Below, in pieces: positions 1 to 9,548 of a stretch of 22,320 nucleotides of DNA. The position numbers and the translations under genes were made by a program. This stretch comes from Mikrocytos mackini (taxonomy: Eukaryota; Endomyxa; Ascetosporea; Mikrocytida; Mikrocytiidae): contig JASNJN010000087.1 of the NCBI GenBank assembly GCA_030180075.1, positions 1 through 22,320 of the forward strand, in the 5' to 3' direction. Below the pieces are notes generated by a model. That model was not told the origin of the DNA, did no database searches, and saw only the letters and a program-made list of their open reading frames with translations. How positions within the stretch are numbered: the first letter of the stretch is position 1; each line of letters opens with the position of its first letter.

Positions 1-518
1 TTTCAAATCTAAGCCATTACTACGGAACTTCTATAAAACATGAACAACAAACTTGACAAAATAAATTTGAAAACACACGTTGAAATACGTGTCTTAAACA
101 AGCGACACGTTTGTTCAGAAATCACGAGGTACAGCAAAGAAGCAAGTAAGACAAAGATCTAAACAAACACACCAACAAGAGTATGCTACAAAGATATAGA
201 GTACGCAAACTAACGAACGAAGAAACACGCTAGTAGTACAAACATAAGTAGAAGAGAAAGAAAACATTGATCTGTAAAACAAAATAAAACGAAAACCAAN
301 AACAACGGGAAAACCCGAGAACCAAAGATGTGAAAAAAGAAAAGAACAAAAAGAGATACAAAGATATAGAATACACAAACTAAAAAAACGAAGAAGCACG
401 TTAGTATTACACATAGATTGAAAATCATTTTGCCTGAAAAAGTTGCATTTTTCCTGAAATTCTTACACTTTTCCTGATTTTTTGCCGTTTTTTAATTTTA
501 TAAATTATATTAACAAAA
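1..518. repeat. Direct copy of 1885-2402
   Basis: This stretch repeats 1885-2402 at a constant offset of 1884, with very few differences, and ends at the same run (taacaaaa). It carries an N at 300. Open frames of 72 and 99 codons read across it on the minus strand. They are rich in Phe, Cys, Leu and Ser, overlap each other in different frames, and recur in every copy of the repeat. I regard them as translation of low-complexity T-rich DNA and not as genes. Confidence 0.9.
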
Positions 519-641
519 AAAACGAAGAAGCACGTTAGTATTACACATAGATTGAAAATCATTTTGCCTGAAAAANNTGCATTTTTCAGGCAAAATGATT
601 TTCAATCTATGTGTAATACTAACGTGCTTCTTCGTTTTTTT
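516..641. repeat. Short near-perfect palindrome with NN at its centre
   Basis: Positions 516-575 are the reverse complement of 582-641, with two undetermined bases at 576-577. The left arm is also a second copy of about 383-445 from the neighbouring direct repeat. A tiny perfect palindrome with Ns at the fold point is what a fold-back read or a misjoined contig produces, but a real foldback transposon end cannot be excluded. Confidence 0.85.
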
Positions 642-841
642 AGTTTGTGTATTCTATATCTTTGTATCTCTTTTTGTTCTTTTCTTTTTTCACATCTTTG
701 GTTCTCGGGTTTTCCCGTTGTTCTTGGTTTTCGTTTTATTTTGTTTTACAGATCAATGTTTTCTTTCTCTTCTACTTATGTTTGTACTACTAACGTGTTT
801 CTTCGTTCGTTAGTTTGCGTACTCTATATCTTTGTATCATA
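617..841 (+). repeat. Two diverged direct repeats, 171 bp apart
   Basis: About 55 bp beginning tactaacgtg at 617 recurs in diverged form at 788, including the shared string ctatatctttgtatc. The pair is also present in the other copies of the block (about 184-412 and 2069-2296, opposite strand). Only two units are visible, so this is a partial internal duplication and not a satellite array. Confidence 0.75.
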
Positions 842-1129
842 CTCTTATTGGTGTGTTTGTTTAGATCTTTGTCTTACTTGCTTCTTTGCTGTACCTCGTG
901 ATTTCTGAACAAACGTGTCGCTTGTTTAAGACACGTATTTCAACGTGTGTTTTCAAATTTATTTTGTCAAGTTTGTTGTTCATGTTTTATAGAAGTTCCG
1001 TAGTAATGGCTTAGATTTGAAAACTAAAAAAGTTAAAATTTTATTTTTGGATGAAATAGACTCTGTACAACAACGTATTAGACATTTACACTTTACTTTA
1101 ATAATTATATATTTACATGATTTACTTAT

Positions 1130-1318
1130 ATCCGAATGTGGTCTAGCTGTAGGATCATCCACTGGTTACGAGGAACTGGTAGGTTCGATTCCCGTGGTTT
1201 TTGGGGGTAAATTGGATTTTGGAAACAAGCTCTTTTCCTTCGTAACAACCGTTGCGAAGTTATGAAGGAAAAGAGTAAGGCGGGGGTGTTACCTACCTAC
1301 CTCCCCGTTATTTTTTTT
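1130..1318 (+). ncRNA. tRNA-like Pol III transcription unit (SINE-like)
   Basis: An A-box-like sequence (tggtctagctgtagg, 1139-1153) is followed 28 bp later by a perfect B-box (ggttcgattcc, 1182-1192), the spacing of tRNA genes and tRNA-derived SINEs. The cloverleaf itself is degenerate: the acceptor and T stems do not pair properly. Downstream, 1230-1246 and 1259-1275 form a 17 bp stem with a 12-base loop and a single G-U pair. A run of eight T at 1311-1318 could stop Pol III. From what is visible this is a short Pol III RNA of roughly 180 bases or a SINE head. No A-rich tail is seen. Transcription is inferred, not shown. Confidence 0.5.
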
Positions 1319-1480
1319 GAAAATGTGGCCGCAAAAGTGCAGATCACCCACCGAAGTAGTGTTAGGAGGGAAGAATTCAATTCGTATATTGCTCATATTT
1401 AAATCAACTGAATGAACTGGCGCATTATCCATGAATAGTATGATATTTCTTCCTTGTAATTTCATTTCTTCGTTTAATGC
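1289..1480 (-). pseudogene. pogo/Tigger-like DDE transposase fragment
   Basis: The minus strand reads 63 codons ending in a stop. They include ILFMDNAPVH, the block around the second catalytic aspartate of DDE_1 transposases (pogo, Tigger, jerky-like), then VDLNMSNIRIEFFPPNTTS, which fits the family pattern of a beta strand followed by PPNTTS. The similarity fades straight after this, where the Pol III-like unit and its hairpin begin. No start codon, DNA-binding domain or third catalytic residue is present, so this is a relic. The upstream side ends at N bases. Confidence 0.7.
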
Positions 1481-1492
1481 ANNCANNNCATC

Positions 1493-1612
1493 GTTGATTT
1501 AAATATGAGCAATATACGAATTGAATTCTTCCCTCCTAACACTACTTCGGTGGGTGATCTGCACTTTTGCGGCCACATTTTCAAAAAAAATAACGGGGAG
1601 GTAGGTAGGTAA
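1493..1612 (+). pseudogene. Second, shorter copy of the DDE transposase fragment
   Basis: This is the inverted-arm copy of the relic at 1289-1480. It begins at the valine just after the DNAPVHS block, so the catalytic aspartate is missing here. It keeps the PPNTTS motif and the same stop codon. The missing N-terminal part coincides with the palindrome junction at the N bases. Confidence 0.6.
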
Positions 1613-1777
1613 CACCCCCGCCTTACTCTTTTCCTTCATAACTTCGCAACGGTTGTTACGAAGGAAAAGAGCTTGTTTCCAAAATCCAATTTACCCCCAA
1701 CCCCAAAAACCACGGGAATCGAACCTACCAGTTCCTCGTAACCAGTGGATGATCCTACAGCTAGACCACATTCGGAT
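1583..1777 (-). ncRNA. Inverted copy of the Pol III-like unit
   Basis: This is the mirror copy of the unit at 1130-1318, carried by the right arm of the inverted duplication. The B-box is at 1715-1725 and the A-box-like sequence at 1754-1768, both on the minus strand. It carries 6 extra bases just downstream of the B-box compared with the other copy, and it keeps the hairpin and the T-run. Confidence 0.45.
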
Positions 1778-2309
1778 ATAAGTAAATCATGCAAATATAT
1801 AATTATTAAAGTAAAGTGTAAATGTCTAATACGTTGTTGTACAGAGTCTATTTCATCCAAAAATAAAATTTTAACTTTTTTAGTTTTCAAATCTAAGCCA
1901 TTACTACGGAACTTCTATAAAACATGAACAACAAACTTGACAAAATAAATTTGAAAACACACGTTGAAATACGTGTCTTAAACAAGCGACACGTTTGTTC
2001 AGAAATCACGAGGTACAGCAAAGAAGCAAGTAAGACAAAGATCTAAACAAACACACCAATAAGAGTATGATACAAAGATATAGAGTGCGCAAACTAACGA
2101 ACGAAGAAACACGTTAGTAGTACAAACATAAGTAGAAGAGAAAGAAAACATTGATCTGTAAAACAAAATAAAACGAAAACCAAGAACAACGGGAAAACCC
2201 GAGAACCAAAGATGTGAAAAAAGAAAAGAACAAAAAGAGATACAAAGATATAGAATACACAAACTAAAAAAACGAAGAAGCACGTTAGTATTACACATAG
2301 ATTGAAAAT

Positions 2310-2716
2310 CATTTTGCCTGAAAAAGTTGCATTTTTCCTGAAATTCTTACACTTTTCCTGATTTTTTGCCGTTTTTTAATTTTATAAATTATATTAACAA
2401 AATTTTCAAATTGAATTTATCCGCCAATTCAATTATATTTAATTTTAGATGAATTATGATGGTTTTTCAAAAATTGCTAACAACACTTAGACAAAATCAG
2501 GTCTAGATATTTTCATTACTTTATAAATTGGTGCAAAAACAAACAGAAATTCCAAGAAAAAACTATATTTTCCGTTAAATAATCATCCTGCACATATATG
2601 GTATAAATTTCAAATCACAACATGTAAAATTCTGTAATTAGTTATTCGAAACAAAATAATTTTAGGGAAATTGTAAGAATTTCAGGGAAAATGCAACTTT
2701 TTCAGGGAAAATGAAG
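2310..2716. mobile_element. Small foldback-like element with 20 bp subrepeats
   Basis: The left end has three tandem 20 bp units (2310-2329, 2330-2349, 2350-2369), each with the core cattttNcctga. The right end, about 2663-2716, is their reverse complement in diverged form. The roughly 300 bp between is AT-rich with no frame worth reporting. I find no clear target-site duplication. The left end overlaps the edge of the large inverted duplication, so the true left boundary is uncertain. Inverted ends built of short tandem units are typical of foldback transposons; the assignment is by structure only. Confidence 0.5.
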
Positions 2717-2865
2717 TTGAGGTCCATGGGCAAAATATATGTGAGAAATCTTAGAGGGGGACTTTCGGAAAAACAAAGTGAAGAAATCCAGATAAAATCC
2801 CAAGTATTCCTGGTCATTGTACTTATATAGATAGAAAATGTATTCGCAGCTATTAAAAATATTGT

Positions 2866-2875
2866 CGAACTTGAA
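2866..2875 (+). repeat. Target-site duplication, left copy
   Basis: The 10 bp string cgaacttgaa flanks the long inverted-repeat element on this side and recurs exactly at 4394-4403. A length of 9-11 bp fits Mutator-like and foldback elements. Confidence 0.8.
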
Positions 2876-4393
2876 GGATCACTCTTATTTTGCCACAAAA
2901 TTTGTACTTTTTTCACAAATTTCTGATTTTTTCACAAAAATTCGATTTCGTCACAAATTTGTGTATGTTGTCACATTTTTAAATTCCATAATCTGAAGTA
3001 CAATGTCAGTTTAGGTGGAATTAAACATGCTACAGATTTTTTTATTTGCATTTGAAACAAATTCCGCTGTTTTTGGATAATTTTAAAATTATGAACACAA
3101 AAATGTCATTCATTAATGAGAAAAAATTTCAAATATAAATTTCCTAATAAAAAAATTTCGGAACAAAAAATTTTTTTGCTAAAATAGCGTTTTTATGTTC
3201 TAATTAAAATTTTTGGATCATTCGAAGGGGGTGCATCAGGTGGTTTTCAAAAAATGTCGAACCACAAAAACTCAAAATTTTGCATGAAATTTTTTTTGAG
3301 ATTTATTTAGCAAATGTATTTTTGAGAGATCTACAAAAAGTTACTTTCCAAAAATTTCATAGAATTTTCAATCAATTTAATATGAAAATTTTCGAAATTT
3401 AGGTTAAAATTCGCCTTTTTTGAGCCCTCAAGATATCAAGTATTTTCCCGAAAATTTTCCTCAAAATTGTTTTATCGTTAAGATTTCGCCCGTTAAAAGC
3501 TGTAAAAAAATTTTGTATAAAAATCTAATATTTTCGTTTGCGACTTTTTGAGCCAAAATCAAAATTTTTGGTACAAAAAATTCACCAAGAATCATTTTAT
3601 AACTCAATGGCATGTTAATTTAGTGTGTATAGTGTTTAAATTGAGATTTTTATCAAAAAAAAATTTTCGAATTTTTTGTACCAAAAATTTTGTTTTTGGT
3701 TCAAAAAGTCGCATACGAAAATGTATGATTTTTATACAAAATTTTTTTACAGCTTTTAACGGGCGAAATCTTAACGATAAAACAATTTTGAGAAAAAATT
3801 TCGAAAAAATACTTGATATATCGATGAATCAAAAAAGGCGAATTTTGACCTAAATTTCGAAAATTTTCATATTAAATTGATTGAAAATTCTATGAAATTT
3901 TTGGAAAGTAACTTTTTGTAGATCTCTCAAAAATACATTTGCTAAATAAATCTCAAAAAAAATTTCATGCAAAATTTTGAGTTTTTGTGGTCCGACATTT
4001 TTTGAAAACCACCTGATGCACCCCCTTCGAAAAATCCAAAAAAAAAATTTTTTTCAAAAATTTTAATTAGAACATAAAAACGCTATTTTAGCAAAAAAAT
4101 TTTTTGTTCCGAAATTTTTTTATTAGGAAATTTATATTTGAAATTTTTTCTCATTAATGAATGACATTTTTGTGTTCATAATTTTAAAATTATCCAAAAA
4201 CAGCGGAATTTGTTTCAAATGCAAATAAAAAAATCTGTAGCATGTTTAATTCCACCTAAACTGACATTGTACTTCAGATTATGGAATTTAAAAATGTGAC
4301 AACATACACAAATTTGTGACGAAATCGAATTTTTGTGAAAAAATCAGAAATTTGTGAAAAAAGTACAAATTTTGTGGCAAAATAAGAATAAGC
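2876..4393. mobile_element. Foldback/MULE-like element with ~710-725 bp inverted arms
   Basis: The arm 2876-3583 is the near-perfect reverse complement of 3669-4393, leaving a spacer of about 85 bp. No N bases lie in it. Each arm opens with four tandem 19-20 bp units that begin cacaaa, at 2895-2972 on the left and mirrored on the right. An exact 10 bp duplication flanks the element. There is no transposase: the 101-codon frame at 3548-3853 is low-complexity Asn/Lys/Phe sequence running from spacer into arm. Long arms, subrepeats and a 9-11 bp duplication fit a non-autonomous foldback or Mutator-like element. The outermost 7-8 bases differ between the two ends. Confidence 0.8.
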
Positions 4394-4403
4394 CGAACTT
4401 GAA
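4394..4403 (+). repeat. Target-site duplication, right copy
   Basis: Exact second copy of cgaacttgaa from 2866-2875. It marks the right edge of the inverted-repeat element. Confidence 0.8.
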
Positions 4404-4645
4404 AGAAATATAGGATAGAAAAGCAAAGCGATGTAGCAGCTGTGGATTTTGTCATGTAGTTCAATTAAATATATTACGAATTATGATGAAAGAAAAAGTA
4501 AATAAGAAATATAAGCAAAGGCTTTATAACCAAACTAGAATAAAGAATTAAAAATTATAAATATCTAGGTTGAATCTTTTATCGTTTTAGTTTCTTTACA
4601 AATTTGTATTGTTGTATAAATAGTTCTTATCCATATCACCATAAA
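4404..4645. other. AT-rich spacer, nothing recognised
   Basis: This lies between the long inverted-repeat element and the hAT-type MITE. I see no coding frame, repeat or RNA motif in it. Confidence 0.6.
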
Positions 4646-5015
4646 TATAGAATTAGAGTTTCCAATTTCCCGGGAAATTTGAAACCCCGGGAAACGGGAA
4701 TCCATTTTTTATTTCCCGGGAATCGAGAAATGATTTTTCCTCTATAATTTATTCAAATTCAAATATTCAAATTTTTGGCAAAAAATTGAAATCGAAATTT
4801 AGACATATTAGTTATCAGAAAATGTATTTATATGGGCCAAACCATACGTTTATTATTATATTTTATCCTCAAAGTCGAAACTATAAGAAATTACGTCTTA
4901 TTTTCCAATTTTGGATTTCCCGGTTTTTTATTCCGGGATTTTTCGGGAAACGTAAAAATGTAGTTTCCCGGTTATCGAGAAATCCGCTCCCGGGAATGGA
5001 AACCCTATATAGAAT
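4646..5015. mobile_element. hAT-type MITE with 8 bp target duplication
   Basis: The element proper is 4654-5007 (354 bp). Its ends are tagagtttcca and, inverted, tagggtttcca, which fits the TAGRG ends of hAT transposons. The 8 bp string tatagaat occurs immediately outside both ends, at 4646-4653 and 5008-5015, and 8 bp is the hAT duplication length. The interior has several copies of the string cccggga or its complement. No transposase frame exists; short frames across it are chance. Confidence 0.8.
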
Positions 5016-5072
5016 ATAATTATTAAAATATGAAAAACTATTAAACAGCAAAAATTGTTTATAATATATTAC

Positions 5073-6575
5073 TAGGGTAACTAAAAAATTGCGGGTTAAA
5101 ATGATAAAAATTGTCATTAAAGCCTGTTGTTTATTGCACATAAAATCCCGAATAATTGCTGTTATTGTCGATAAAATTAGCTGGTATTTTGACGAGCAAA
5201 GATTAATAAACCTGAATTTAATCTATTTTTCTTGGGGTTTGAATGTATCGATCTTTGCTAAACACTTGACTTTTAATATGAATCAATATGTGCAATTTTA
5301 TAATTAAAGTTTTTAAGTCCAGGGAAGTTTAATTGTTATATCAAGAAAATAGCTTTTTATGTGAGGTTAAATAAACAATAATTGAATATGCAAAACACAA
5401 TTCTCCAAATATATAAAAAAAAATTTTTGAAAATAAAATTTTCTATTGGTTTACTCAAATACTGAATCTTGAAAATTTTGATAATTATTTGATTATAAAC
5501 GATAGGTTATGTCATACCCGGGGCTCGTCTGCAGTGCTTACAGATCGCAGGGGCGTTTGTTTGAAAAGTCCGTAATTTGTATCATAAAATTAAATTGTTA
5601 TGATTATTATTCTGTTATATTTACTTGTCACGATTCCCTGAAAGTTGGATGTTGCAACTTTGACTGTCAATTAGCCGAAATTAATTACATAACAGGTTAA
5701 CACTTTTAATTTTCATAAAACATCCATATTTACCTTAAAATATATTTTGACTAAATAGAATGCTGTTTCAAAGAAACGCCAGGGAGTACATTACTCTAAC
5801 CCATTCAATATCCTGACATTTAGCAGTTCTAGACGACACATCAAGCGATATTTTGGAATTCTGCCAGCTAATTTCTCTCAAGACCAAATATAATGTCAAC
5901 TTTAACCCCAAAATAACAGCACTTCGTAAGGGTCTGCCTCGAATTCTTCACAGCAATCGATGGCATTGTCACAAGAATCTCACTTTCAATTCATCGACTG
6001 AATTAAAACCCTCGAAGTCTAGATTTACTATGGTTTCCATCTGATAAAGGAAAACACACTCTTAGGAGTCTACTTTTGATTCGTAACGTTTTTAACTCGA
6101 ACTACAAGGAACATACCAAGCCGTTCCGAAGAATAAACAACCACTAACATTTCAAAGCGAAGGGAAATGATTTAAAATTGAAGACACAGCTAACTATATG
6201 GAAGAGGGACCGTTGCATTCGTTATATGGTAGAACATCCTCTCTATTGTCTCCTTCGGCATCATTTTCTACCCAGGAATTTGGGGAAGCTTCCAGGCATC
6301 TGATCCACACAAGTTATTACAACACACAGAGGTATAGATATAATCTTGGACTGACGTTAATTCTACAACCTTTTTATGAAGGAATAAAATAAATGGTAGA
6401 AGAGATTGTCTAAAACAAAAGGTTTACATCAAAGAAGCTCTACCAAAACATGATTAGTATAACCACTGAAATTTTGATGCATAGGATTAGGATATGTAAC
6501 CAATAAGTCAAGGAAATAACAAAAGTTCGAATATTTCTAATAGAGAACCCATTTGGTTGAAAGAAACGTTCTTAG
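5073..6575. repeat. Left arm of a 3.1 kb inverted duplication
   Basis: Every position p in this arm pairs with position 13275-p in 6700-8202. Only a few substitutions are visible, such as gctaac/aataac near 6190 and one G/A near 5940, and there is no net indel over 1503 bp. I do not recognise a gene in it: the frames of 63-72 codons have no family signature and are duplicated in both arms. The left edge lies 58 bp from the MITE duplication. Confidence 0.92.
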
Positions 6576-6699
6576 TGGAAAATAACTTCTTTTACAGACG
6601 GGCCGAGAACCAAAAAGGATGATAAAAGGAAAGTTATATGTTTAAAAGTTTTATTATGATGGCGGTTTTTAATTCATAAAAATTTATTAAGTTANNTNN
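6576..6699. other. Spacer of the inverted duplication, with N bases
   Basis: This 124 bp unpaired segment separates the arms. Undetermined bases at 6695-6696 and 6698-6699 sit exactly at the start of the right arm, so a sequencing or assembly join was made here. Confidence 0.85.
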
Positions 6700-8202
6700 C
6701 TAAGAACGTTTCTTTCAACCAAATGGGTTCTCTATTAGAAATATTCGAACTTTTGTTATTTCCTTGACTTATTGGTTACATATCCTAATCCTATGCATCA
6801 AAATTTCAGTGGTTATACTAATCATGTTTTGGTAGAGCTTCTTTGATGTAAACCTTTTGTTTTAGACAATCTCTTCTACCATTTATTTTATTCCTTCATA
6901 AAAAGGTTGTAGAATTAACGTCAGTCCAAGATTATATCTATACCTCTGTGTGTTGTAATAACTTGTGTGGATCAGATGCCTGGAAGCTTCCCCAAATTCC
7001 TGGGTAGAAAATGATGCCGAAGGAGACAATAGAGAGGATGTTCTACCATATAACGAATGCAACGGTCCCTCTTCCATATAGTTATTTGTGTCTTCAATTT
7101 TAAATCATTTCCCTTCGCTTTGAAATGTTAGTGGTTGTTTATTCTTCGGAACGGCTTGGTATGTTCCTTGTAGTTCGAGTTAAAAACGTTACGAATCAAA
7201 AGTAGACTCCTAAGAGTGTGTTTTCCTTTATCAGATGGAAACCATAGTAAATCTAGACTTCGAGGGTTTTAATTCAGTCGATGAATTGAAAGTGAGATTC
7301 TTGTGACAATGCCATCGATTGCTGTGAAGAATTTGAGGCAGACCCTTACGAAGTGCTGTTATTTTGGGGTTAAAGTTGACATTATATTTGGTCTTGAGAG
7401 AAATTAGCTGGCAGAATTCCAAAATATCGCTTGATGTGTCGTCTAGAACTGCTAAATGTCAGGATATTGAATGGGTTAGAGTAATGTACTCCCTGGCGTT
7501 TCTTTGAAACAGCATTCTATTTAGTCAAAATATATTTTAAGGTAAATATGGATGTTTTATGAAAATTAAAAGTGTTAACCTGTTATGTAATTAATTTCGG
7601 CTAATTGACAGTCAAAGTTGCAACATCCAACTTTCAGGGAATCGTGACAAGTAAATATAACAGAATAATAATCATAACAATTTAATTTTATGATACAAAT
7701 TACGGACTTTTCAAACAAACGCCCCTGCGATCTGTAAGCACTGCAGACGAGCCCCGGGTATGACATAACCTATCGTTTATAATCAAATAATTATCAAAAT
7801 TTTCAAGATTCAGTATTTGAGTAAACCAATAGAAAATTTTATTTTCAAAAATTTTTTTTTATATATTTGGAGAATTGTGTTTTGCATATTCAATTATTGT
7901 TTATTTAACCTCACATAAAAAGCTATTTTCTTGATATAACAATTAAACTTCCCTGGACTTAAAAACTTTAATTATAAAATTGCACATATTGATTCATATT
8001 AAAAGTCAAGTGTTTAGCAAAGATCGATACATTCAAACCCCAAGAAAAATAGATTAAATTCAGGTTTATTAATCTTTGCTCGTCGAAATACCAGCTAATT
8101 TTATCGACAATAACAGCAATTATTCGGGATTTTATGTGCAATAAACAACAGGCTTTAATGACAATTTTTATCATTTTAACCCGCAATTTTTTAGTTACCC
8201 TA
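6700..8202. repeat. Right arm of the 3.1 kb inverted duplication
   Basis: Reverse complement of 5073-6575. Its outer edge at 8202 falls inside the last long open frame of the SecA-like gene, so about 78 codons at that frame's end belong to the repeat and recur at 5089-5307. Apart from that frame I see no coding content. Confidence 0.92.
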
Positions 8203-9524
8203 CTCATAACATTCAAGGTCTCGTTCTTATCGTTTGCTTTATCTTTATCATGTTTGTTATCCATCCGGTAGACAGTATTATCAAACTTCACATCTCCCGT
8301 GTAAGACAACATTTTAGACTTCCAGAAATTATGTTTAAATGCACCTTCATAAACATTGTTTCTCAAATCTCCCATGGGTTCTGTATATTGTAAAATGTTG
8401 TTAATCTTCACAATATTTTTATCAATTGTTTGTTGTTTTAGAAGTAATTTGCCATGGCTTTCTTTATTAACCTCTGGGAATGTTGTGTCCAACATGTAGC
8501 TACTATCCCCAATATGGAATCTTTGATTATCCTTCTGACTAACTACCGATGAAGTTCCATGGGCTTCCAAGCTTTGGGTTGTATTATTTATTACTGTCCC
8601 CTGTACATCATTGATAGGTTTATACGCTATATTGTTGTTTTCTAAAACTACTTCATTTCTAAACACATTATTTGTAATGTTAGGGTTTATTTTTTTCATA
8701 TCGTCTACTGAAGCATATATTGTCATGTGATCATTTTGAGTCAGGTTGTTATTACTTGTTCCATATAGAGCAATATTGTATGGATGTTTTGTAAACTTCT
8801 TGACTTCCTCACCAAATGTCGATTTGTAATTACAAAAGGCATGTTGAATAGTTTGTTCAGCATTATTATATGAAGAAAACTTGTCACCAGTATTCGTAGG
8901 ACGCCCGTCACCTCTCGTAGGATTTCTTGACGGCGTTGGCGTATATTTGCCTTCGCCTTTTATTTTATCGATCTTTACTCGCAATAGTTCGGCACCTAGG
9001 TCATGTGCGCCGTCTAGATAGAACGAAATGTTATAATTGTCATAAAGATGCGAAACAGGTTTTTTGTTAGTAGAATTGTGCTGTAGATATATTCCGTCCA
9101 AATTTGAGCCACAACCGTTGGCTGTATTTAATTGTGTATTTGGTGGAAGTGTTGGAAAATCACCATTTGCATGTTTCCGAAGATGGCTGAAAAAACCTGC
9201 ATCACTACGATTCGCCCCTGTAAGTCGTTTTTTGATGTGAATATGTCTAGGTTGTATATATTCTGATTCAATACAGCCTTTTTTAAAATCTTCATAGCTT
9301 ATAGGTTCATTGTCGTGACAGTTGCAATTAGTTGGCATATCTTTTGTGATTCTAGGATAGAGTCTGTTTATTGATGAGGTAATATTCTCCATAGAGTTGT
9401 ATTTCTCTAGAATATTAGACGAAACCTGATTTCGTAGCTCTAATACTCCATTTTCTCTTGGTTTCAAGACTCTAAATATCGATTTATCAACGGACCTGTT
9501 ATCAAGTAAGCCATTTTTAACCAT
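7968..9524 (-). CDS. Unrecognised C-terminal segment of the SecA-like gene
   Basis: About 518 residues in the same frame as the OTU-like segment, separated only by an in-frame TAA and a handful of codons. The sequence is rich in Asn, Lys, Asp and His, with a CNCHDNE motif near residue 67 and a block around NISFYLDGAHDLGAELL near 168. I do not recognise a family. The first ~440 residues are unique sequence. The last ~78, from about RVTKK onward, lie in the arm of the inverted duplication, change to a hydrophobic Ile/Leu-rich composition, and are repeated at 5089-5307. The natural C-terminus was probably different. Confidence 0.5.
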   Translation of the reverse strand: MVKNGLLDNRSVDKSIFRVLKPRENGVLELRNQVSSNILEKYNSMENITSSINRLYPRITKDMPTNCNCHDNEPISYEDFKKGCIESEYIQPRHIHIKKRLTGANRSDAGFFSHLRKHANGDFPTLPPNTQLNTANGCGSNLDGIYLQHNSTNKKPVSHLYDNYNISFYLDGAHDLGAELLRVKIDKIKGEGKYTPTPSRNPTRGDGRPTNTGDKFSSYNNAEQTIQHAFCNYKSTFGEEVKKFTKHPYNIALYGTSNNNLTQNDHMTIYASVDDMKKINPNITNNVFRNEVVLENNNIAYKPINDVQGTVINNTTQSLEAHGTSSVVSQKDNQRFHIGDSSYMLDTTFPEVNKESHGKLLLKQQTIDKNIVKINNILQYTEPMGDLRNNVYEGAFKHNFWKSKMLSYTGDVKFDNTVYRMDNKHDKDKANDKNETLNVMSRVTKKLRVKMIKIVIKACCLLHIKSRIIAVIVDKISWYFDEQRLINLNLIYFSWGLNVSIFAKHLTFNMNQYVQFYN

Positions 9525-9548
9525 TCTGTAGTATTCTTTAACCGTTTT

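Larger units (their letters stand above)
582..2325. repeat. Large inverted duplication, arms about 830 bp
   Basis: The left arm 582-1408 is the reverse complement of the right arm 1493-2325. The spacer 1409-1492 contains N bases at 1482-1483 and 1486-1488. The arms differ by at least one 6 bp insertion, an extra aacccc near 1699-1704 in the right arm, so they are not one sequence read twice without change. Each arm contains a Pol III-like unit, a strong hairpin and part of a DDE transposase. The outer end of the right arm runs into 20 bp subrepeats like those of foldback elements. Confidence 0.9.

Noticed and set aside
115-908. Open frames of 72-118 codons rich in Phe, Cys and Leu, repeated in both orientations
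   Set aside because: They overlap in several frames, follow the low-complexity T-rich composition, contain N codons and recur only because the DNA is duplicated. No protein family pattern is visible.
1017-1265. 82-codon frame across the A/B boxes, mirrored at 1636-1890
   Set aside because: It runs straight through the tRNA-like promoter and hairpin. A 6 bp indel between copies keeps the frame by chance. No domain is recognisable.
3548-3853. 101-codon frame inside the foldback element
   Set aside because: Low-complexity Lys/Asn/Phe translation running from the spacer into an arm, with no transposase motif.
5089-7766. Frames of 63-72 codons in the arms of the large inverted duplication
   Set aside because: They are short, without family motifs, and appear twice only because the arms are copies. 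The opposite strand and other frames are equally unconvincing.
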